NCBI GenBank assembly: GCA_964424545.1
Contig: CAYRJN010000036.1
Location: 1-23,897, forward strand
Length of the DNA stretch: 23,897 bases
Direction of reading: 5' to 3'
Source of the DNA: JAUVIB01 sp964424545
Lineage (GTDB): Bacteria > Calditrichota > Calditrichia > Calditrichales > Calditrichaceae
A program made the position numbers and the translations under genes. The notes below the pieces were generated by a model, which was not told the origin of the DNA, did no database searches, and saw only the letters and a list, made by a program, of their open reading frames with translations. Shown here piece by piece: positions 15,480 through 23,068 of this stretch (position 1 is its first letter; every line of letters starts with the position of its first letter).

Positions 15480-17492
15480 ATGTTACATAGCACATTAGAT
15501 AACGATACAATAATAAGATTATATAAAAATATGGTGTTATCCAGATTTTTAGATGAAAAAATGCTTATATTGCTGAAACAGGGTAAAAGTTTTTTTCATA
15601 TCGGCGCGCCCGGACATGAAGCGGTGCAGACGGCTGCGGCCTTTTCCATGAATCCGGGCGAAGATTATGCCTATCCCTATTACCGCGATCAGGCTTTTGC
15701 TTTGCAATATGGCGTTACCATTACGGATATATTAATGAATTTTTTGGCTAAGAGGGATGATCCGAGCTCCGGCGGCCGACAGCTTCCGCAGCATTACGGA
15801 CATAAAGCTTTGAATATTGTAAGTCAGTCCAGCCCTACGGGCACCCAATATTTACAGGCTGTAGGGACGGCATTGGCCGTTAAAAAGAAAGGCGCGCGGC
15901 AAATTGTCTATGTATCATCAGGCGAAGGCGCTACCAGCCAAGGCGATTTTCACGAATCGCTAAATTGGGCGTCTCGCGAATCGCTGCCCGTACTTTTTAT
16001 GATTCAAAACAATAAATATGCTATTTCCACTCATATTTCCCAACAGACGGCCGGGCAGTCTGTTTATAAATTTACCGCCGGCTATGAAGGGTTGAATCGC
16101 TCCCAGCTTGACGGAACGGATATTTTTGAGTCGTTAACAAAATTGAAGGAAGCAGTAAAAAAGATACGCAAAGGCAATGGTCCCGTATTAATCGAAGCGC
16201 ATACGGTGCGCCTGATGCCGCATTCATCTTCCGATTCGCATAGTAAATACAGAAAACAAGAAGAACTGCAACGAGACAAAGAGCGTGATCCCATTCTTCG
16301 GTTAGAACAAAAAATGGTTGAAGAAGGCATTGCCGAAGAGGAGCTGATTGCTCGGATAAAAAAAGAGATTAAAGCGCGGGTGGACAAAGCGGCGGAAGAT
16401 GTTCAGCAGGTCGCCGATCCGCAAAGTAAATCGCTTGCGGATTTTGTTTATGCGCCGCATGAAATGTGTACTAATATTAAATATGAAAAATCCGAGCCGA
16501 ACGGAGAGCGCATCGTTATGGTGGATGCCGTAAATCACGCTTTAAAAGAGGAAATGAGTAAAAATGACGATATTTATCTTTTTGGCGAAGATGTGGCGGA
16601 TAATAAAGGCGGCGTATTTACAACAACGAGCGGCATATCCACAAAATTTGGAGATGACCGTTGTTTTAACGCGCCTTTAGCCGAATCGAGCATTGTAGGC
16701 GTGGCTATCGGAATGGCCGTTTACGGTTTGCGTCCGGTAGTTGAAATTCAGTTCGGCGATTATATCTGGACGGCGATGATGCAGATCCGTAATGAGTTAA
16801 CTACCATGCGTTGGAGGTCGATGAATAATTGGCAGTCTCCGGTGGTTATCCGCGTGCCTGTGGGAGGTTATATCCATGGTGGGCTCTGTCATTCTCAGAA
16901 TATTGAATCTATTTTTGCCCATATTCCCGGAATAAAAATAGCCTATCCCTCCAATGCGGCCGATGCCAAAGGATTGCTAAAAACGGCTGTTCGTTGTTAT
17001 GATCCGGTATTATTTCTTGAACACAAGGCGCTTTATCGTCAAAGTTATGCCGCCGCGCCGGAACCCGATGATGAATATTTGCTGCCCTTTGGAAAAGGCT
17101 CGATAAAACGCGAGGGCAGTGATTTAACAATTGTTACTTATGGTTATTTGGTGCAAAAATCCATTGAAGCGGCCAAGACTTTGGAAAAAGAAGGTATAAG
17201 CGCGGAAATCGTTGATATTCGCACGATTGTTCCTTTGGATATGGAAATTATTAAATCATCGATAGAAAAAACCGCTAAAGTTCTTGTTATACACGAAGAT
17301 ACGCAATTCGCCGGATTCGGCGCCGAAATCGTTTCGCAAATCAGCGAACAAGCCTTCGAATATCTTGACGGGCCTATTCGCCGCTTAGCCGCTGCCGATA
17401 CGCCTGTTCCTTATAGCGCTATTCTCGAAAAAACTATGCTCCCGCAAACAGAGGATATTATTACAGCCGCAAGAGATTTGGCGCGGTATTAA
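15480..17492 (+). CDS. 2-oxoacid dehydrogenase E1 component, alpha and beta fused
   Basis: This thiamine-diphosphate enzyme decarboxylates a 2-oxoacid and passes the acyl group to lipoyl-E2. In 670 residues it carries an alpha domain (about 1-330) with HIGAPGHEAVQTAAAF and the ThDP motif GEGATSQGDFHESLNW...QNNKYAIS (148-183; GEG in place of the common GDG). A beta domain (about 340-670) follows, with LFGEDVADNKGGVF, RCFNAPLAESSIVGVAIG, EIQFGDYIWTAMMQI and PVGGYIHGGLCHSQNIE. The order and wording resemble branched-chain 2-oxoacid dehydrogenases more than pyruvate dehydrogenases, but substrate choice is inference. The fused form is known in Bacteroidota-type genomes. The E2 gene follows after 297 bp; no E3 gene is present in the window. 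Confidence 0.9.
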   Translation: MLHSTLDNDTIIRLYKNMVLSRFLDEKMLILLKQGKSFFHIGAPGHEAVQTAAAFSMNPGEDYAYPYYRDQAFALQYGVTITDILMNFLAKRDDPSSGGRQLPQHYGHKALNIVSQSSPTGTQYLQAVGTALAVKKKGARQIVYVSSGEGATSQGDFHESLNWASRESLPVLFMIQNNKYAISTHISQQTAGQSVYKFTAGYEGLNRSQLDGTDIFESLTKLKEAVKKIRKGNGPVLIEAHTVRLMPHSSSDSHSKYRKQEELQRDKERDPILRLEQKMVEEGIAEEELIARIKKEIKARVDKAAEDVQQVADPQSKSLADFVYAPHEMCTNIKYEKSEPNGERIVMVDAVNHALKEEMSKNDDIYLFGEDVADNKGGVFTTTSGISTKFGDDRCFNAPLAESSIVGVAIGMAVYGLRPVVEIQFGDYIWTAMMQIRNELTTMRWRSMNNWQSPVVIRVPVGGYIHGGLCHSQNIESIFAHIPGIKIAYPSNAADAKGLLKTAVRCYDPVLFLEHKALYRQSYAAAPEPDDEYLLPFGKGSIKREGSDLTIVTYGYLVQKSIEAAKTLEKEGISAEIVDIRTIVPLDMEIIKSSIEKTAKVLVIHEDTQFAGFGAEIVSQISEQAFEYLDGPIRRLAAADTPVPYSAILEKTMLPQTEDIITAARDLARY

Positions 17493-17525
17493 GATAAAAA
17501 ATAAAAGTTATTATTAACGTCTTGT

Positions 17526-17551
17526 AACGAAAAACAGTTAGGTTTTACGTT
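17526..17551 (+). other. Weak hairpin in the E1-E2 spacer
   Basis: The 297-bp spacer 17493-17789 has no gene. Near its start AACGAAAAAC and GTTTTACGTT pair with one internal mismatch around loop AGTTAG. No T-run follows, so it is at best an attenuator or RNA-processing site. The rest of the spacer is AT-rich and may contain a second promoter for E2. Confidence 0.3.
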
Positions 17552-17789
17552 GTTTTAGTAGAAAATTGGGGACGAGTTTAGCAGCTTGATGGATAATAGT
17601 GATATATTTGTTATTTCGATCAGCGCCGGCGAGAAAAATACACAAATGATCCTAATAAATAATTTTTCCGTCAATTGGGTTGAAAACGGAATGATAGATT
17701 GAATATATATTTATGCGGTTTTTTGAAATTCGGATACAGTGAAATATAATAACGTATTGTTTTATTAAAATGAATTCTAAGGTGATTAA

Positions 17790-19025
17790 ATGAAGCATAA
17801 TATGGTAATGCCGAAATTGGGAGAATCGATAACCGAAGGTACGATATTAAAGTGGCTTAAATCCGTCGGAGATCCTATAGAAAAAGACGAAACCATTTTG
17901 GAAATCAGCACCGATAAGGTCGATTCGGAAATCCCGGCCGCTCACTCCGGAATACTGCTGGAAATTCTCGCCGAAGAGGGAGATGTGGTTGATGTGGGGA
18001 AAGTTATCGCGGTTATTGAAAGCGCGCAAGAAGAAGGCGATTTACCGATTGAAGCAAAGAGCGTCAAGAGTGAAAATAAGGATGGTTCGATTGCGAAAGA
18101 TTCACTAAAAGCGAACTTAAAAAGGACGAAAACAGGGCAGTCATCGAGGTTCAAGCGTTTTTATTCGCCCTTAGTGTTGAATATTGCCGCCCAAAATAAT
18201 ATATCGACTGACGAGTTGAACAGAATCGAAGGCAGCGGTCTGGAGGGAAGGGTTCGCAAACAGGATGTATTGAAATATCTTGAAGCACGGCAATCAGGCG
18301 CAGGAATCGATAATGTTGCCGGCCGCGACGGCGATGTGGAGATTGTTCCTATGAACCATATTCGTAAATCCATTGCCAAACATATGGTACAATCGCAGCA
18401 GATATCGGCGCAAGTACATCTTTATACGGAAGCGGATATGAATAATATTTATAAAATCCGGCAACGGATAAATCCCGAATTTAAAAAAAACAGGGGCTAC
18501 GGTCTTTCCTATATGCCCTTTATTACGGATGCTGTTGTCAAAGCGCTTAAAAAGTTTCCGTTGTTGAATGCCGTAATTGACGGTGAAAACATATTGATAA
18601 AAAAGTATTACAATATAGGAATCGCCGTGGCGGTGGGTGAAGGGTTGATCGTGCCCAATATTTTTAATGCGGATAACTATTCAATTTCTCAGCTTGCCAC
18701 AATCATTAACGATTTATCATTGCGGGCAAGGACGCGAAAATTAAAAGCGGAAGAAGTTTCCGGCGGCACTTTTTCCATTTCTAATTTCGGCGTTTACGGT
18801 ACAACCATCGGTTTTCCCATCATAAATCAACCGCAATCGGCCATTCTCGGCGTTGGCGCCGTAAAAAAGCGGGCTGTGGTTATTGATGATGCTATCGCTA
18901 TCAGACCAACGCTTTACTTGGCGTTAACGATCGATCACCGTTTGATTGACGGAGCAATGGGCGCGCAGTTTCTGGAGCATATTAAACAAATATTGGAAAA
19001 ATATGATCCTACAATGGAATTGTAA
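17790..19025 (+). CDS. Dihydrolipoyllysine acyltransferase, E2 component of a 2-oxoacid dehydrogenase complex
   Basis: The E2 core receives the acyl group from E1 on its lipoyl arm and transfers it to CoA. The 411 residues show one N-terminal lipoyl domain (about 4-78) with the lipoylation site Lys43 in EISTDKVDSEIP. A flexible linker and a peripheral-subunit-binding domain (about 124-163, SPLVLNIAAQNNI...GSGLEGRVRKQDVLKYL) follow, then the catalytic domain with His383 and Asp387 in IDHRLIDGA and GGTFSISNFGVYG. AAGGTG lies 6 bp before the ATG. A branched-chain acyl substrate fits the E1 but cannot be proved from sequence. The ferredoxin gene follows after 17 bp. Confidence 0.93.
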   Translation: MKHNMVMPKLGESITEGTILKWLKSVGDPIEKDETILEISTDKVDSEIPAAHSGILLEILAEEGDVVDVGKVIAVIESAQEEGDLPIEAKSVKSENKDGSIAKDSLKANLKRTKTGQSSRFKRFYSPLVLNIAAQNNISTDELNRIEGSGLEGRVRKQDVLKYLEARQSGAGIDNVAGRDGDVEIVPMNHIRKSIAKHMVQSQQISAQVHLYTEADMNNIYKIRQRINPEFKKNRGYGLSYMPFITDAVVKALKKFPLLNAVIDGENILIKKYYNIGIAVAVGEGLIVPNIFNADNYSISQLATIINDLSLRARTRKLKAEEVSGGTFSISNFGVYGTTIGFPIINQPQSAILGVGAVKKRAVVIDDAIAIRPTLYLALTIDHRLIDGAMGAQFLEHIKQILEKYDPTMEL

Positions 19026-19042
19026 TAAGAAAGAAGGGGGCG

Positions 19043-19357
19043 ATGAAGCAATATAAAAAACATATTTTTATTTGTGAAAATATCCGTGAAGGCTGGCCGG
19101 CCGTAAAATCCTGCGGACGAGACGAGGGCAAAGAACTGCGCCAAAAGTTAAAAAAAATGGTTAGCGATAGAGGCTTGAAAAAAGAAATTCGCGTTAACGG
19201 CTCAGGTTGCCTCGGCGCTTGCGATCACGGGCCGGTTATGGTTATCTATCCCCATGGCCTGTATTACGGCGGCTTTAGCGAACCAGATTTGGACGAAATC
19301 TTCCGTAAATCCATCCTGAAAGACGAGATCATCAAACGCTTGCAGATTGACGATTAA
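19043..19357 (+). CDS. Thioredoxin-like [2Fe-2S] ferredoxin
   Basis: The 104-residue soluble protein begins with KKHIFICEN and has four cysteines, at 11, 24, 56 and 60. The last pair is in GSGCLGACDHGPVMVIYPHGLYYGGFSEPDLDEI. This is the pattern of the thioredoxin-fold [2Fe-2S] ferredoxins, related to the NuoE C-terminal domain and often annotated as '(2Fe-2S) ferredoxin domain-containing'. It carries electrons, but the partner is unknown. An AAGGGGG sequence lies just before the ATG. It is probably in the same transcript as E2. Oxidative decarboxylation by lipoyl complexes normally passes electrons to NAD via E3, so a direct role with E1/E2 is not established. Confidence 0.88.
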   Translation: MKQYKKHIFICENIREGWPAVKSCGRDEGKELRQKLKKMVSDRGLKKEIRVNGSGCLGACDHGPVMVIYPHGLYYGGFSEPDLDEIFRKSILKDEIIKRLQIDD

Positions 19358-19518
19358 ACCGTAAATAATCCTGCCGCCAATTTGCCCTATTTGATTCAAT
19401 TGTGTAAATTCGTATTGTTAAACCGCTTGAAAAACATTAAATCGGTTTATCATAATATTTTTTAACTGTTAAGAAAAAAACGTAAAAAATAGAAATATGG
19501 ACAAAAAGGGTGAGGGCA

Positions 19519-20115
19519 ATGGAGAATTTAAAAAATAAAAATAATTCGACGGAAAACAGAAAAGATTATGTCAAACAACTTATAGAAGCATTTTATAACG
19601 AATTCGATTATGACGAATATGTTAAGGAATATGCTCTTAAGTTGGTGAATACGGTTAGCAAAAAGATGTATTTAGAAAGAGGAAATCCTAAAATTTGGGC
19701 GGCGTCAATTATCTGGCTAATTGCGCGAATTAACTTTTTATTTGATAAAAGAGATAAAAATTATCATTCTACCGATCGTATATGTGATTATTTTTCCGCT
19801 AAAAAACGTACGATCAGCGCAAAAGCAAGCGCTATTGAAAAAGAATGTCGAATATCACAGTTTGATGAACGATTTTGCCGCCCTGAAATCTATGAAATGA
19901 TTAATAGCTTTACTATGGTAAATGGATTTATAATGATAGAAAAAGCCGATGAAAAAGACGAAGAAGAATTACGCCGCAATGAAGAGGAGAGGAGACGCAA
20001 AAAGGAGCAAGAGAAAAAGGAATTAGCGGAAAAACAACTCATGCTTAAAAGAAAACGCGAGGAAATGAAACGGAAGAAGATGAAAGAGGGCGGCCAGCTG
20101 GACTTGTTTGATTAA
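19519..20115 (+). CDS. DUF6398-like protein with charged helix and C-terminal QLDLF peptide
   Basis: The 198 residues have two parts. Residues 14-140 contain ERGNPKIWAASIIWLIARINFLFDK and STDRICDYFSAKKRTISAKASAIEKE. I recall this as close to the DUF6398 consensus, a helical domain whose second half looks helix-turn-helix-like; the family function is unknown. Residues 142-190 are an almost uninterrupted Glu/Lys/Arg helix or coiled coil. The last residues, GGQLDLFD, contain the exact QL[SD]LF peptide (193-197) by which many bacterial proteins dock on the DNA polymerase sliding clamp. ATG at 19519 is preferred to GTG at 19510. The DUF name is from memory. Confidence 0.7.
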   Translation: MENLKNKNNSTENRKDYVKQLIEAFYNEFDYDEYVKEYALKLVNTVSKKMYLERGNPKIWAASIIWLIARINFLFDKRDKNYHSTDRICDYFSAKKRTISAKASAIEKECRISQFDERFCRPEIYEMINSFTMVNGFIMIEKADEKDEEELRRNEEERRRKKEQEKKELAEKQLMLKRKREEMKRKKMKEGGQLDLFD

Positions 20116-20182
20116 AAAATGAATGTTTTGTTCGTTGATCATTTAAGAAGTGATAAATAATTAGTTGGGAGCTAATTTTATA

Positions 20183-21817
20183 ATGGAAAAGAAGCCATGG
20201 GCAGAACGGGTTAAAGGAGCCAAAACCAGGGATGCCAAATTTATCAGCGCCTCGGGCGAAACGGTAGAAATCCTTGGAACGCCGGATTTGTTGAAGGATT
20301 TTGACTATGATCGCGATCTAAACTATCCGGGGGATTATCCCTATACGCGCGGCGTTCATGATAATATGTATCGCGGGCGTTTATGGACGATGCGTCAGTT
20401 TGCCGGTTTCGGTACGCCGGAGGATACTAACCGCCGTTTTAAATATTTATTGGAAAAAGGGCAGACCGGTTTATCCGTAGCGTTTGATTTGCCGACGTTG
20501 ATGGGCAGGGACGCCGATGATCCTTTTAGCGAAGGAGAAGTGGGCGTTTGCGGCGTATCGATCAGCTCCTTAAAAGATTTTGAGATTTTGTTTGACGGTA
20601 TTCCGTTGGAAGAGGTTTCCACGTCGATGACCATTAACTCACCGGCTATGATTTTGCTGGCTTTCTACATTGCCGTCGCCGAAAAACAGGGTGCGGCGAT
20701 TGCCAAACTTCGCGGCACTATCCAAAATGATATTTTAAAGGAATATATTGCCCAAAAAGAGTATATTTTTCCTCCGCAGCCGTCCATGCGCATCATTGTC
20801 GATATGATTGAATATTGCACTAATGAAATGCCTGCATGGAATACCATCAGCGTTAGCGGTTACCATATCAGGGAAGCGGGCAGTACGGCCGCGCAAGAGC
20901 TGGCTTTTACATTAGCGGACGGATTTGCTTATATTGAATCCGCCATGGAGCGCGGTTTGGATATAGACGCTTTTGCCCCTCGCATTTCCTTCTTTTTTAA
21001 TTCGCATAACGATTTTTTTGAAGAGATTGCCAAAATGCGCGCTGCCCGCCGTATATACGCCAAAAGAATGCGCCACAAATACGGCGCAAAAAAAGAACGT
21101 TCATGGATGCTACGCTTTCATACACAAACCGCCGGCTGCACGTTGACCGCCCAGCAACCGGAAAATAATATCGTACGCGTTGCCTATCAGGCGCTGGCCG
21201 GAGTGTTGGGAGGCACGCAGTCTTTGCATACCAATTCCATGGACGAAACATTAGCGCTGCCGTCTGAAAAAGCGGTAAAAATAGCTTTGAGAACACAGCA
21301 GATTTTAGCCTATGAAACCGGCGTCGCTCATACCATCGATCCCTTTGCCGGTAGTTATTTTATGGAGGATTTAACCAATAAGATGGAAGCAAAGGCCGAG
21401 GCATATTTTAAACGGATTGACGATTTGGGGGGCGTTATACCGGCCATTGAAAAAGGATTTTTCCAAAAAGAGATCGGTCGCGCGGCTTATCAATATCAAA
21501 ATGAAATAGAGAAAAAAGATCGTATTATTGTCGGTGTTAACGACTTTAAAGATCGCGATGAGATTATTGAAATACCTTTGTTACAGATATCCAAAGACGT
21601 AGAAAAAAATCAAAAAACGGCGCTAAAAAAATTACGTCATGAACGCGATAATGGGCAGGTGAAGCGAAACTTACAATCTTTAAAAAAAGCTGCGGAAAAT
21701 AGTGATAATTTAATGCCGATTTTGGTCGATTGCGCCAAAGCGTATGCTACGGTAGGCGAAATGATCAACACCTTAAAGGAAGTTTTTGGGGAGTATGTGG
21801 AACCTGCTGAATTTTGA
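20183..21817 (+). CDS. icmA: B12-dependent acyl-CoA mutase large subunit, isobutyryl-CoA mutase type
   Basis: The 544-residue protein is the substrate-binding barrel of the methylmalonyl-CoA mutase family without a B12 domain, as in split enzymes. Family motifs include YPYTRGVHDNMYRGRLWTM, TGLSVAFDLPT, STSMTINSPA, RGTIQNDILKEYIAQ, SVSGYHIREAG and GGTQSLHTNSMDE. Using the conserved His228 (GYH) as anchor, the residues equivalent to Tyr89 and Arg207 of methylmalonyl-CoA mutase are Phe73 (RQFAGF) and Gln191 (IAQKEY). The spacings of 118 and 37 residues match. Phe/Gln is the published isobutyryl-CoA mutase signature, so n-butyryl-CoA/isobutyryl-CoA is the likelier pair. ATG at 20183 is chosen over TTG at 20165. 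The small subunit follows 63 bp later. Confidence 0.88.
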   Translation: MEKKPWAERVKGAKTRDAKFISASGETVEILGTPDLLKDFDYDRDLNYPGDYPYTRGVHDNMYRGRLWTMRQFAGFGTPEDTNRRFKYLLEKGQTGLSVAFDLPTLMGRDADDPFSEGEVGVCGVSISSLKDFEILFDGIPLEEVSTSMTINSPAMILLAFYIAVAEKQGAAIAKLRGTIQNDILKEYIAQKEYIFPPQPSMRIIVDMIEYCTNEMPAWNTISVSGYHIREAGSTAAQELAFTLADGFAYIESAMERGLDIDAFAPRISFFFNSHNDFFEEIAKMRAARRIYAKRMRHKYGAKKERSWMLRFHTQTAGCTLTAQQPENNIVRVAYQALAGVLGGTQSLHTNSMDETLALPSEKAVKIALRTQQILAYETGVAHTIDPFAGSYFMEDLTNKMEAKAEAYFKRIDDLGGVIPAIEKGFFQKEIGRAAYQYQNEIEKKDRIIVGVNDFKDRDEIIEIPLLQISKDVEKNQKTALKKLRHERDNGQVKRNLQSLKKAAENSDNLMPILVDCAKAYATVGEMINTLKEVFGEYVEPAEF

Positions 21818-21880
21818 CAATTATGACTTGGCGGATTGTGTTTTAATTTGTCTGAGCGGTCTGCAGAATGGAGGTATAAT

Positions 21881-22291
21881 ATGGATAAAAAAATTCGCGT
21901 TTTGGTGGCCAAATCAGGTCTGGACGGCCATGACAGGGGCGCAAAAGTGGTTGCGTCCACTTTTAGGGACGCCGGTTTTGAGGTGATTTATACCGGTTTG
22001 CGGCAGACGCCGGAAATGATTGTACAAGCGGCCATTCAGGAAGATGTGGATGTTATAGCCGTAAGTATTTTATCCGGCGCTCATATGACTATTTTCCCGA
22101 AAATTTTAAAATTAATGAAAGAAAATGGGATGGATGATGTGCAGTTAACCGGCGGCGGTATTATATCCGATAAAGATATCGATGCGTTGATGGAGATGGG
22201 CGTCGGGCGTTTGTTCGGGCCGGGCGCTTCTTTAAGCGAAGCGGTGCAATATATCAAAAATTGGTATAACGATAAGCGAGCGCGGACCTAA
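21881..22291 (+). CDS. icmB: Cobalamin-binding small subunit of the acyl-CoA mutase
   Basis: The 136-residue protein is a stand-alone B12-binding domain that delivers adenosylcobalamin to the large subunit. It has the base-off/His-on motif DGHDRGAKV, with His17 as lower cobalt ligand, then AVSILSGAHMT and QLTGGGIISDKD lining the nucleotide tail pocket. From memory its length equals that of the small subunit of Streptomyces isobutyryl-CoA mutase. GGAGG lies 6 bp before the ATG. It is read in the same direction directly after the large subunit. The specificity is set by the large subunit, so the symbol is conditional on that assignment. Confidence 0.9.
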   Translation: MDKKIRVLVAKSGLDGHDRGAKVVASTFRDAGFEVIYTGLRQTPEMIVQAAIQEDVDVIAVSILSGAHMTIFPKILKLMKENGMDDVQLTGGGIISDKDIDALMEMGVGRLFGPGASLSEAVQYIKNWYNDKRART

Positions 22292-22292
22292 T

Positions 22293-23006
22293 ATGCCCAA
22301 GGTCAATGAACCGGAGCGGTATGCTTCACGGATTACGGATTGGCCTTTGGAAGAACGTCCGCGTGAACGCTTGATGCGTGAGGGGGCCGAAAATATTTCA
22401 TCGGCGGAATTGATGGCGATTTTACTCGGTCACGGCACGCGTAAGTATAATGCGGTGGAACTGGCCAAAAAGTTGTTGCGAAAATTCGGTTCGCTCGACG
22501 CACTTAGCGATGCCTCTCTTGAGGAGCTGATGTCTGTGGAGGGAATCGGACCGGCGAAGGCGGTAACATTGCTGGCGGCTTTTCAGCTTTATCGCAATAT
22601 GCAAAAAGATAAAGCGGAAAGGGAGATAAAAAGTTTCCAAAATCCGGATGAGGTTGCCAAAATATATATTCCCTTGCTCGGGCATTTGCAGCAAGAAACC
22701 TTTTATGTAATTCTATTAGATACGGCGTTGAAAAAAATTCGCGATTATGAAATTACTCAAGGTTTATTAGACGCCTCTCTTGTTCATCCGCGCGAAGTAT
22801 TTAAACCGGCCATTCGCTATTCTGCGCGCGGCCTTATCTTATTGCATAATCATCCTTCCGGTCAGTTGCAGCCTAGCGCTCAGGATATAAAAATTACCGA
22901 ACAATTGGTAAAAAGCGGCAAGATTCTCGATATTCCGATTTTTGATCACTTGATTATTACGGAAAACGGGTTTTTCAGTTTTAAGGATCACGGTTTGCTT
23001 AATTAA
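22293..23006 (+). CDS. radC: RadC family protein (JAMM/MPN+ domain)
   Basis: The 237-residue protein shows the standard architecture. An N-terminal helix-hairpin-helix-like region has WPLEERPRERLMREGAENISSAELMAILL and a VEGIGPAKA hairpin (82-90). A C-terminal JAMM metalloprotease-like domain has HNHPSGQLQPSAQD, with His185, His187 and Asp198 as metal ligands. A former link to recombination repair in E. coli was withdrawn, and the biochemical role is unclear. It starts 1 bp after the small-subunit stop with no clear Shine-Dalgarno, so translation is probably coupled to it. The gene is complete and looks functional. Confidence 0.95.
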   Translation: MPKVNEPERYASRITDWPLEERPRERLMREGAENISSAELMAILLGHGTRKYNAVELAKKLLRKFGSLDALSDASLEELMSVEGIGPAKAVTLLAAFQLYRNMQKDKAEREIKSFQNPDEVAKIYIPLLGHLQQETFYVILLDTALKKIRDYEITQGLLDASLVHPREVFKPAIRYSARGLILLHNHPSGQLQPSAQDIKITEQLVKSGKILDIPIFDHLIITENGFFSFKDHGLLN

Positions 23007-23068
23007 TTCGGATAAATAATGTTTTTACCATCAACTTGAGGCAGTGATTATCTATATGCGGAGCATAA

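Noticed and set aside
15480..17492. Fused E1 as an assembly artefact joining two genes
   Set aside because: The linker reads through in frame with normal codon use, and fused E1 alpha/beta proteins of this length are known.
20183..21817. Plain methylmalonyl-CoA mutase large subunit
   Set aside because: The family is right, but the substrate-determining Tyr and Arg are Phe73 and Gln191, which fit isobutyryl-CoA mutase.
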